A stretch of 64,000 nucleotides of DNA. It comes from Woeseia sp. GTDB lineage: Bacteria; Pseudomonadota; Gammaproteobacteria; Steroidobacterales; UBA11654. How positions within the stretch are numbered: the stretch's first letter is position 1; every line of letters begins with the position of its first letter. The notes below the pieces were generated by a model. The model was not told where the DNA came from. It searched no databases and was given only the letters and a program-made list of their open reading frames with translations. The DNA lies in assembly GCA_019653755.1 (NCBI GenBank), contig BPCL01000001.1, positions 62,001 to 126,000 of the forward strand, in the 5' to 3' direction. Positions 1 to 7,292 of this stretch are shown one piece after another. Both the position numbers and the translations under genes were made by a program.

Positions 1-1
1 T

Positions 2-937
2 AAAGATGAGGAAACCGAATGGTTGGGAGCAAGATCCCGTTTTTGGACTTTTTTAATCAATTCAGATGATCTGAGTTCAACTGTGATTGATGATGTTAAC
101 GAAGAGAATCTTTCTTTCAGGCTTAAAGTATCCTCTGCTGATGCGATCAGTAAGCATCAGTTTAGAATATACTTTGGTCCTGTAGAGCGATCTCAGATCG
201 AGACAGTTTCGCCCACACTTAACCAATTAATGTATTCAGCTCTTTGGGATTGGTTAAGACTGATATGCAGAGCAATAGAAATATTATTCTTATGGTGTTT
301 ATCTATTACTGGTAATCCAGGATTGTCGATCTTATTGTTAGCAGTTTCGGTAAAGTTTTTGCTCTACCCATTAACCTCCATTGCTGAGAAGTGGCAATCA
401 CAGGTCAATAAGACTCAAGCATGGATTCAACCCAAGATTAATGAAATTAATAAGCAATATTCAGGTGAAGCGGCAAACACTAAAATATTAAATCTATATA
501 GAGATAATAATATTAGCCCCTTTTTTACCATTAAAGGCTTGTTTGGTTTTTTAATACAAGTCCCAATTTTTATTGCAGTCTTTGATGTCTTGGGAGAGAG
601 CATCCTACTTGCAGGTCAGTCTTTCTTGTTTATTGAAGATTTAAGTAAACCTGATCAGTGGTTAGAGCTTCCTTTTGTAATACCTTTTTTCGGTTCATAT
701 TTTAATTTATTGCCTTTATTGATGACGATCATCACTTTAGTTAGCGCAATGAGTTATCGTGACCAATATCTAACAGGTGATCTACTTAAGGACCAGCAAT
801 TAAAGCTCTACATCATGGCAGCGTTGTTTTTTATTTTGTTTTTTACTTTCCCATCAGGAATGGTTCTTTATTGGACTTGCTCAAATCTGATCCAGTTGCT
901 TAAGAGTTTAGTTATAAAAAAAAGCTCGCTGGCTTAA
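2..937 (+). CDS. yidC: membrane protein insertase YidC/Oxa1 family, 3' part
   Basis: This is the C-terminal 311 residues of an inner-membrane insertase that folds and inserts membrane proteins, with or without SecYEG. The frame is already open at the left edge, so the N-terminus and most of the periplasmic domain lie outside the window. The first 70 residues are the end of that periplasmic domain. Then come the first conserved helix (GNPGLSILLLAVSVKFLLYP), a charged cytoplasmic hairpin, a second helix with LIQVPIFIAVFD, and the last helices with FPSGMVLYW, all typical of the 60KD_IMP domain. The groove position that is Arg in E. coli (IVRGIMYPLT) is Lys here (SVKFLLYPLT). The protein is clearly divergent, so it could be a second YidC paralogue. 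A terminator overlaps the stop codon. Confidence 0.9.
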   Translation, partial: KDEETEWLGARSRFWTFLINSDDLSSTVIDDVNEENLSFRLKVSSADAISKHQFRIYFGPVERSQIETVSPTLNQLMYSALWDWLRLICRAIEILFLWCLSITGNPGLSILLLAVSVKFLLYPLTSIAEKWQSQVNKTQAWIQPKINEINKQYSGEAANTKILNLYRDNNISPFFTIKGLFGFLIQVPIFIAVFDVLGESILLAGQSFLFIEDLSKPDQWLELPFVIPFFGSYFNLLPLLMTIITLVSAMSYRDQYLTGDLLKDQQLKLYIMAALFFILFFTFPSGMVLYWTCSNLIQLLKSLVIKKSSLA

Positions 938-950
938 GGCGAGCTTTTTT
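918..950. terminator. bidirectional Rho-independent terminator overlapping the yidC stop
   Basis: A perfect 12-bp inverted repeat (AAAAAAGCTCGC / GCGAGCTTTTTT) surrounds a 9-base loop. It has A-tracts and T-tracts on both sides, so it can end transcription from yidC on the plus strand and from the convergent gene ending at 966. The yidC stop codon (935-937) lies in the loop, and the last residues of YidC are encoded by the left arm. Confidence 0.85.
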
Positions 951-965
951 AGTAGAGCTTTTGTA

Positions 966-1565
966 TTAAATAAAGAAACCGTGGCCTGCGCCCACCATGC
1001 TCATTAACATTGGTATGGATAGCATTGTGTTGGTTCTCGAAGCCAGAAATGCAGTTCTTGCTGCTTTTGCTTTCTCTTCCGCTGTTGCTTCAACAATACC
1101 TAAAACTTTTTTCTGATTTGGCCAGATTAAAATCCAGACATTAAACAGCATGATAGTTCCCATCCAGGCGCCTATGCCTATGGTAGTTGCATAAGCATTG
1201 CCAGTTCTAAACCCTAATTCAAAAGCATCACCCAAATTACCATTCAGGTAAAGAAAGAGCGCGCCGGTTAACCAGGTGACTAGAGCTGCCCATCGAAACC
1301 ACAACAAAGCTCTAGGAGCTACGTATTTAGTTATGGCAGCTGGTCCAGGACCATCTGAGTCGGCATTAGCCTCTGCGACTGATGGCACTTGCACAAAATT
1401 AAAATAGTAAAGTAAGCCAATCCAAGCCACACCTGCAGCAACATGTAGCCAAATAACTATCGAGTTTGCAGCATTTGCCCCTGAAAGATTTGTACCTAAA
1501 GCAATCAAGACAGCCAGCACTAAGCCAGTTACTATTGTTCCTGTAATCTTATCTAGTGGATTCAT
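966..1565 (-). CDS. PuuD-type (urate oxidase N-terminal) membrane protein
   Basis: A 199-residue integral membrane protein with about five helices. The stretch WLHVAAGVAWIGLLYYFNFV, followed by QVPSV, is the signature of the membrane domain of bacterial PuuD (Urate_ox_N family), which in full-length PuuD is followed by a cytochrome c domain. No CXXCH is present and the protein ends after this domain, so it is the membrane part alone. The conserved His in the first signature is a possible haem ligand (inference). Stand-alone copies occur in marine proteobacteria, and a role in urate oxidation is not shown. Start ATG with AGGG upstream, and a good promoter at 1597-1623. Convergent with yidC. 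Confidence 0.8.
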   Translation of the reverse strand: MNPLDKITGTIVTGLVLAVLIALGTNLSGANAANSIVIWLHVAAGVAWIGLLYYFNFVQVPSVAEANADSDGPGPAAITKYVAPRALLWFRWAALVTWLTGALFLYLNGNLGDAFELGFRTGNAYATTIGIGAWMGTIMLFNVWILIWPNQKKVLGIVEATAEEKAKAARTAFLASRTNTMLSIPMLMSMVGAGHGFFI

Positions 1566-1596
1566 ATTTTCACCCTCATTTCATTAATGAAGAAAA

Positions 1597-1623
1597 AGTA
1601 TAACAATTTTCACTCACAGTCAA
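1597..1623 (-). promoter_or_regulatory. sigma70-like promoter for the PuuD-type gene
   Basis: On the minus strand, TTGACT (1618-1623) and TATACT (1597-1602) are separated by 15 bases. The boxes are close to consensus, with a slightly short spacer. The start codon is about 30 bases downstream. Confidence 0.5.
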
Positions 1624-1670
1624 ACTCACAGATAGTTTTAAAATACTCAATATTTTCAATCGATAGAATT

Positions 1671-1676
1671 TATAAT
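1671..1676 (+). promoter_or_regulatory. -10 box upstream of grxD
   Basis: A perfect TATAAT lies 34 bases before the chosen grxD start. No clear -35 box is seen. Together with the promoter at 1597-1623 it makes a divergent promoter pair in the 144-base gap. Confidence 0.4.
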
Positions 1677-1709
1677 AAGGTGTGATTCATAATGAATAAG
1701 GAGTTTATG

Positions 1710-2021
1710 ATGGATTTAAATGAACGAATTAAAGGTCAATTAAGCGAATTCCCTCTTTTGCTTTATATGAAGGGAACCCCTGATTTCCCTCAATGTGGAT
1801 TTTCAGCAAAAGTTTGTGGCATTTTAAAAGCATCAGAAAAGCGTTTTGCATTTGTTAATATTCTTGAGGACCATGAAATAAGAGAAGGGCTTAAGGCTTA
1901 TTCCAATTGGCCAACTTTTCCTCAGTTATACGTCAATGGAGAACTAGTCGGAGGATGCGATATTATCGAGCAAATGTTTGAAAGTGGCGAATTAGGAAAA
2001 ATATTGGACACTGTCGAATAG
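1710..2021 (+). CDS. grxD: monothiol glutaredoxin Grx4 family
   Basis: Cytosolic CGFS-type glutaredoxin that carries and delivers [2Fe-2S] clusters, usually as a complex with BolA. The single active-site motif CGFS is at residues 29-32 (PQCGFSAKVC). The glutathione-binding elements WPTFPQLYVNGELVGG and GGCDI follow, and the length of 103 residues is normal. Three ATGs lie in frame (1692, 1707, 1710). AAGGAG at 1698-1703 is 6 bases before 1710, and the family start (short helix, then LLLYMKGTP) fits this one, so 1710 was chosen. It precedes aceF by 30 bases in the same direction. A bolA gene is found at 32680 in this window. Confidence 0.93.
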   Translation: MDLNERIKGQLSEFPLLLYMKGTPDFPQCGFSAKVCGILKASEKRFAFVNILEDHEIREGLKAYSNWPTFPQLYVNGELVGGCDIIEQMFESGELGKILDTVE

Positions 2022-2051
2022 CCTGAATAATTTTTTCTTTAGGAGAGCTTT

Positions 2052-3358
2052 ATTTCAAATAAAAAAACAGTTCTAGTTCCTGATCTCGGGGATTTCAGTG
2101 ATGTAGAGGTTGTTGAAATTCTCATTAAAAAGAACGATCAACTCAAAGTTGATGACCCTATTATCACCCTAGAAACAGATAAAGCAGCGATGGATATTCC
2201 TTCACCATACCCTGGAAAGGTAACAGAAATTCTTATCAAGAAAGGTGACACAATTAATGAGGGGGATGATCTTTGTGAAATTGATGTTGATTTATCTCAT
2301 CAACCTGAATCAGAAGATCCAGAGACTATTGATGACACAACAGGAACGGAAGTCGCAACTGAAGAGCAACCTGAATCTAGAAAAATCATCAAAGATACAC
2401 CCGCTTCTGAAGCTCCAAATGTATTCTTAAACAAGTCATTTACAGGGGTACACGCCAGTCCTTCAGTTAGAAAACTTGCAAGGGAATTAGGCGTTGATCT
2501 TACTCAGGTTATTGGATCAGGGTTAAAGAATAGAATACAGCCAGAGGACTTAAAATCTCACGTGAAAGCTATTTTAACAGGTGCAACAAGTTCACCTGGA
2601 GCGACACTACCTGAGATCCCGAGCATTGATCATGCAAAATTTGGGTCGATAAAATCAGTTCCACTTAGTCGATTAAAAAGATATCAGGACCTAGATTACA
2701 GGCGAGCTGGATTAATATTCCTCATGTCACACAACATGATGACATTGATATCAATGAGTTGGAGCAAATAAGACTTGATCTAAAAGATAAAGCCAAAGCT
2801 GAGGGTTTTTCATTAACCATACTTGCTTTTATGGTTAAGGCTGTTTGTAAAATCTTGAAAGACTTTCCTGATTTTAATTCATCGCTCGACCCTGATGGAG
2901 AGAATTTAATTCAAAAGGATTATATTAATATTGGCTTTGCTGCCAATACTGATAAAGGGTTAATGGTTCCTGTCATCAAGGGTGCCGACCAAAAAGATTT
3001 ATTTGATATTGCTAGAGAACTCAGTGAGCTGAGTAAGTTGGCAAGAAATGGAAAAATTAAACTAGAAGACTTACAAGGCGGTACTTTTACTATATCGAGT
3101 TTGGGTAGTTTTGGCGGTACTGCCTTCACCCCAATTATAAACGCGCCTGAAGTTGCAATCTTGGGAGTCGCAAGGTCACAGGTAAGACCCGTTTTTATTA
3201 AAGGTCAATTTCTACCAAGACTTATTTTGCCCGTATCTCTCTCTTATGATCACCGAGTAATAGATGGAGTAGGGGGTATTCAATTTACGACAGAACTTAA
3301 GAACACGCTAGAAGACCCGTCATCATTCTTAGATAACCTGGAAGCTAAAGATGACTGA
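2052..3358 (+). CDS. aceF: pyruvate dehydrogenase E2 (dihydrolipoyl acetyltransferase), frameshifted as assembled
   Basis: E2 core of pyruvate dehydrogenase, moving acetyl groups from lipoamide to CoA. In order: one lipoyl domain (LETDKAAMD with the lipoyl Lys), an acidic linker, a peripheral-subunit-binding domain (SPSVRKLARELGVDL, then VIGSG), and the catalytic domain ending with DHRVIDG. The frame changes at about 2681: adding one A to AAAAGATATC restores the family sequence ISGPRLQASW then INIPHVTQHD, so a one-base deletion is likely. No ATG, GTG or TTG exists at the start. An in-frame TAG is at 2040, AGGAG at 2041-2045, and ATT at 2052 begins SNKKTVLVPDLGDF. I place the start at this ATT. 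The gene overlaps lpdA by 8 bases; no E1 gene is adjacent. Confidence 0.9.
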
Positions 3359-5036
3359 GATTAAGATTCCAGATTTGGGAGATTTTAATGAAGTAGAGGT
3401 CGTTGAAGTTCATGTTAAGCCAGGTGAATCAATCAAAGAAAACGATCCGATAATAACCCTAGAGACTGAAAAGGCAGCAATGGATGTTCCATCAATAGCA
3501 ACAGGTGAAGTTGAATCCATTAATGTTAAATCAGGGGATAAAGTTTCCGAGGGCGATATTATCGCTGAGATTTCAGTTGATTCTTTAATTGAATCTGAAG
3601 TAGAAAATCAAAATAATAAAGAGGCTAGTAATAGCGAAGCAGAATATGACCTGGCCGTTATTGGCGCTGGTCCGGGGGGGTATGCAGCAGCTTTTAGAGC
3701 TTCTGATCTTGGTCTCAAGGTTGCCTTAATAGATAGAAACCCTGTTTTAGGAGGCGTTTGTCTCAATGTTGGCTGTATTCCCTCTAAAGCATTTTTGCAT
3801 GCTGCAAAAGTAATCGAAGATTCAAGCGAAGCATCAAAGGCGGGAATACATTTTAAGGATCTTAAAATTGATCTGGAAAAAATGAAAGACTGGAAGGACG
3901 GAATTATTGGCGGGTTAACAAGCGGTTTAGAAAGCCTTGCTAAACAAAGACAAGTTGATTGCTTCCAAGGAGACGCTTCTTTTACTTCAAATCAAGAATT
4001 GCATGTTTCCTCTGGGGATAAAAAGCAACAAATAACATTTAAATATGCGGTCATCGCTGTTGGATCAGAGCCGGCTTCATTAGATTTTATGCCTAACGAT
4101 CCCAGAGTCATAGACTCAACAGGAGCATTGGATCCAGAAATTATTCCAAAAAAGATTTTGATTATAGGTGGCGGCATTATTGGCTTGGAGATGGCCACTA
4201 TCTACTCTGCATTAGGTTCTGGGGTAACTGTTGTCGAATTAATGGAAGAGTTAATGACGGGAACAGATAAGGATTTGGTTAAACCTCTAGAGCGATATTT
4301 ATCTGAAAGATGCGAGAATATCTATAAGTCGACAAAGGTCCTCTCAGCTGAGGCTAATGATGAAGGTATTTCTGTTTCTTTTGAAAGTGATGGAGCAGGG
4401 CAAACAGAAGCCTTTGATAAAGTTTTGGTTGCTATAGGAAGGACAGCCAACGGAAAGCTGATACATGCAGATAGGGCAGGAGTAGAAGTAAACGATGACG
4501 GTACTATCAATGTGGACAGGCAAATGAGAACCAACGTGGCGAATATTTTTGCCATAGGCGATGTGATTGGGGACCCCATGTTGGCGCATAAAGCAAGCTA
4601 CGAAGGCAAGATAGCTGCTGAAGTGATTGCTGGACAGAAATCTGCAATGGATGCCAGATGCATTCCTTCTGTCGCTTATACAGACCCGGAAATCGCCTGG
4701 GTGGGATTAACTGAGAATGATTGCAAAAAAGACAATATAGAATACCAAAAAGGATTGTTTCCTTGGTCTGCAAGCGGACGTTCTTTAACCCTTGGTAGAA
4801 GTGAAGGTTTGACCAAATTATTATTTGACCCTAAATCCAAAAAGATTATAGGTGGCGGTATTGTAGGAACCAATGCTGGAGATTTAATCGCTGAGATTTC
4901 GCTTGCTATCGAAATGGATTGTGATGTCAGCGATATAGCATTAACAATCCACCCGCATCCAACTCTTTCAGAGACTGTTCCTCTAGCAGCTGAAGTATTT
5001 GAAGGAACAATTACGGATCTTTATATCAAGAATTAG
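3351..5036 (+). CDS. lpdA: dihydrolipoamide dehydrogenase (E3) with N-terminal lipoyl domain
   Basis: FAD-dependent E3 that reoxidises dihydrolipoamide with NAD. It has 561 residues, about 90 more than plain E3, because residues 1-80 are a lipoyl domain (LETEKAAMD, Lys41). The dehydrogenase part shows the FAD motif GAGPGGYAA, the redox disulfide GGVCLNVGCIPSK (Cys137, Cys142), the NAD motif GGGIIGLEMA, the second FAD motif IFAIGDV, and the C-terminal HPHPTLSE with the catalytic His-Glu pair. E3 with its own lipoyl domain is known from pyruvate dehydrogenase operons in several proteobacteria. The start overlaps the end of aceF by 8 bases (coupled translation). The 3' end overlaps the convergent MFS gene by 11 bases. 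Confidence 0.95.
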   Translation: MTEIKIPDLGDFNEVEVVEVHVKPGESIKENDPIITLETEKAAMDVPSIATGEVESINVKSGDKVSEGDIIAEISVDSLIESEVENQNNKEASNSEAEYDLAVIGAGPGGYAAAFRASDLGLKVALIDRNPVLGGVCLNVGCIPSKAFLHAAKVIEDSSEASKAGIHFKDLKIDLEKMKDWKDGIIGGLTSGLESLAKQRQVDCFQGDASFTSNQELHVSSGDKKQQITFKYAVIAVGSEPASLDFMPNDPRVIDSTGALDPEIIPKKILIIGGGIIGLEMATIYSALGSGVTVVELMEELMTGTDKDLVKPLERYLSERCENIYKSTKVLSAEANDEGISVSFESDGAGQTEAFDKVLVAIGRTANGKLIHADRAGVEVNDDGTINVDRQMRTNVANIFAIGDVIGDPMLAHKASYEGKIAAEVIAGQKSAMDARCIPSVAYTDPEIAWVGLTENDCKKDNIEYQKGLFPWSASGRSLTLGRSEGLTKLLFDPKSKKIIGGGIVGTNAGDLIAEISLAIEMDCDVSDIALTIHPHPTLSETVPLAAEVFEGTITDLYIKN

Positions 5037-6177
5037 CAGTCGCTTTATTTATTTGCCTTGATGTTATGGTGTATAAAACTATAGAAATTAGAATGACCAT
5101 GGCACAAAAATAATTCACCAAGACCAAGTTATTTCCTTCAATAAGAGCAGCGATAATAGCGTGTCCAATAGATATACCTCCCAATTGAGAGGCTGGGATC
5201 AACACTGAATATTTTCCAGTCTCATCCACACTAGCAACCATACCCATAAGAAATGGACCGACAAAATTCCATGAGGTTTGGAACAAAATCGCCCTTATCG
5301 TGAAACCAAACCAATCCAAGTCTCCCTGGAAACTTAGGACGATAATTATTTGCACAATCAACGCACAGCAAATGGCCACGCTTCTATTAATTTTTGCAGC
5401 AAAGGCGGAAGCAGTGAGTGGGCCAATAATACTGAGCCCTGTGCTTAAGAATAATGCTTTACCTATATCATCTCCGTCTAGGTTAATGCTTAGACCAAAG
5501 GGAACCAGATTATTGAAAAACGGACCAACCCCCATTTGCCAGATGATCATAACAAGCAGACATAGCAGAGGTAGAACCAAGATACCACTCGAGTTGTTCT
5601 CTACAGCATTATTTTCAATACTTTTTGATCCGTTGGCGAGGTTGTTAATAAAAAATACAGCAAGGAGGGCGATTATTATCGCAGGAACACACATACCTGC
5701 AATCCCATATTTAGCTATGGTGGTAGGAACTATCAGAGCAGTTAATGACCCCATTACTACCTGTGAGGCAACGCTGTAAGCAAAATTTTTGTCAGGATTA
5801 TGAGTGCTTCCAATCGCAGCAACCCCTAAGGCAAAGCCTACACCATGTCCAAATAGACCGGTGAGGAAACGAATCATAACCAAAGATTGGAAATCTGAAA
5901 CTAAACTAGAGATAACATTACCAATAATAATTATCAAAAGTGCAAGGTAAGCTATTCTTCTCCAGCCAAATCGGCCAATCCAGAATATTCCCATAAGTGA
6001 TGAAATTGACATGCCAGCAATTTCTGCTGAGGACACTAGGTTAGCCTGTGATTGAGTGAAGCCCAATTCAGAGATTATCCCTCCAACGAAAAAGGGCATT
6101 CCAAAAACCATAAAGACACCCGCACAGCCAAGCAGAATTGCTGCAATTACTTCTGATGATTTATCGTTTATGGTCAA
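5026..6177 (-). CDS. MFS transporter of unknown substrate
   Basis: A 383-residue major facilitator protein with about 12 hydrophobic helices in two halves. Helices 2-3 carry the MFS-like loop GIFWIGRFGWRRIAYLAL, and a polar loop near residues 185-200 (GSKSIENNAVENNSSG) separates the halves. The substrate cannot be told from sequence. It stands alone on the minus strand, convergent with lpdA (11-base overlap) and divergent from nth. Confidence 0.85.
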   Translation of the reverse strand: MTINDKSSEVIAAILLGCAGVFMVFGMPFFVGGIISELGFTQSQANLVSSAEIAGMSISSLMGIFWIGRFGWRRIAYLALLIIIIGNVISSLVSDFQSLVMIRFLTGLFGHGVGFALGVAAIGSTHNPDKNFAYSVASQVVMGSLTALIVPTTIAKYGIAGMCVPAIIIALLAVFFINNLANGSKSIENNAVENNSSGILVLPLLCLLVMIIWQMGVGPFFNNLVPFGLSINLDGDDIGKALFLSTGLSIIGPLTASAFAAKINRSVAICCALIVQIIIVLSFQGDLDWFGFTIRAILFQTSWNFVGPFLMGMVASVDETGKYSVLIPASQLGGISIGHAIIAALIEGNNLVLVNYFCAMVILISIVLYTITSRQINKATANS

Positions 6178-6268
6178 AATCTTTCCTTGTTTAAAAATAA
6201 TTTCTTGAGATCATCTTTATAGCATTTTGGTTTTCTTGCTATCTCTTTATTATGCTACATTTGGTTTT

Positions 6269-6922
6269 ATGAATAAATCAGAAAGAGCTCAGATTGTTTT
6301 GAGCATTCTTGAAAGTAGGTATCCAGAGACTCCAATACCTCTAAATCACAATGACACATATACATTGTTAATAGCAGTTATTCTTTCTGCTCAATGTACA
6401 GATGAGAGAGTTAATCAAATAACCCCTATGCTTTTCAAAATGGCACCAGATCCATTATCAATGAGCCGACTCACCATTGAACAAATATATGAAATTATAA
6501 AGCCGTGTGGCTTGGGCCCTAAGAAATCAAAAGCAATTTATGATTTATCAAATATCCTTGTGAATGATTTTGATCATCAAGTTCCAAATACATTCTTAGA
6601 TCTTGAATCACTTCCTGGAGTTGGGCACAAAACAGCTTCTGTTGTTATGAGTCAAGGTTTTGGACAGCCTGCCTTTGCAGTTGATACCCATATACATAGG
6701 CTTGCGCAAAGATGGGGATTAACCAAAGGTAAGAATGTTAGGCAGACGGAAGCTGATTTAAAAAAACTCTTTCCACAAGACCTATGGAATAAATTACACC
6801 TTCAAATCATTTACTGGGGTAGGGAATACTGTCAAGCTCGATCGTGCTTTGGTCTTGAATGTGAGATTTGTAAAGAGTGCTACCCAAAAAGGACGAAACC
6901 ATTCATACACAAGAAACCCTAG
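6269..6922 (+). CDS. nth: endonuclease III (DNA glycosylase/AP lyase)
   Basis: Base-excision repair glycosylase for oxidised pyrimidines. The helix-hairpin-helix LPGVGHKTASVV holds the catalytic Lys, and VDTHIHRLAQRWGL holds the catalytic Asp. The frame opens at 6227, but the family start (MNKSERAQIV) is the ATG at 6269, giving 217 residues, the normal size. The iron-sulfur region is unusual: the Cys residues in YCQARSCFGLECEICKEC are spaced C-X9-C-X2-C-X2-C with one extra Cys, not the usual C-X6-C-X2-C-X5-C. Glycosylase identity is secure; whether the cluster is bound is not. Confidence 0.93.
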   Translation: MNKSERAQIVLSILESRYPETPIPLNHNDTYTLLIAVILSAQCTDERVNQITPMLFKMAPDPLSMSRLTIEQIYEIIKPCGLGPKKSKAIYDLSNILVNDFDHQVPNTFLDLESLPGVGHKTASVVMSQGFGQPAFAVDTHIHRLAQRWGLTKGKNVRQTEADLKKLFPQDLWNKLHLQIIYWGREYCQARSCFGLECEICKECYPKRTKPFIHKKP

Positions 6923-6932
6923 TGAATCTTTC

Positions 6933-6953
6933 AACAAGTATCAATAGCTTGTT
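6933..6953. terminator. weak hairpin between convergent nth and the tRNA-binding gene
   Basis: AACAAG (6933-6938) and CTTGTT (6948-6953) can pair around a 9-base loop just past the nth stop and at the end of the minus-strand gene. The stem is short and AT-rich, so terminator function is only possible. Confidence 0.25.
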
Positions 6954-7277
6954 TTAGCTTACTCTTTGTCCCGGAGATGCACCATCATCTGGTGAAATTA
7001 AAAAGACCCCTGACTCATCGTCGCCAGAGGCTAATAGCATTCCTTCAGAAACGCCAAACCTCATTTTTCTAGGCTCTAGATTTGCGACTACAACTATCAA
7101 CTTTCCAACTAGATCCTCTGGGTTATAAAAACCTTTGATTCCAGCGAAAATGGTTCTTTCTTCGTCTCCTAGGTCAACGGTAATTTTGAGGAGTTTATCA
7201 GCATCTTCAACATCTTCTGCCTCTATTATGCGAGCTACCCTTAAATCAGTTTTTATAAAGTCATCAAAATTTATCAT
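6954..7277 (-). CDS. free-standing MetRS C-terminal tRNA-binding domain protein
   Basis: A 107-residue protein made only of the tRNA-binding (EMAP/Trbp111-like) OB fold that in E. coli forms the C-terminal dimerisation domain of MetRS. Typical elements are [47 protein letters not shown] and DGASPGQRV. It sits 15 bases downstream of metG on the same strand. The metG frame ends with a TAA, and a good site (AAGGAG) precedes this ATG, so the separation looks genuine and not like a frame error. It probably binds tRNA and dimerises beside MetRS (inference from the family). Confidence 0.88.
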   Translation of the reverse strand: MINFDDFIKTDLRVARIIEAEDVEDADKLLKITVDLGDEERTIFAGIKGFYNPEDLVGKLIVVVANLEPRKMRFGVSEGMLLASGDDESGVFLISPDDGASPGQRVS

Positions 7278-7292
7278 TGTATCTCCTTATTC

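Noticed and set aside
5300-5779. 159-codon open frame on the plus strand opposite the MFS transporter
   Set aside because: It is antisense to a clear membrane transporter, has no ribosome-binding site, and shows no family pattern.
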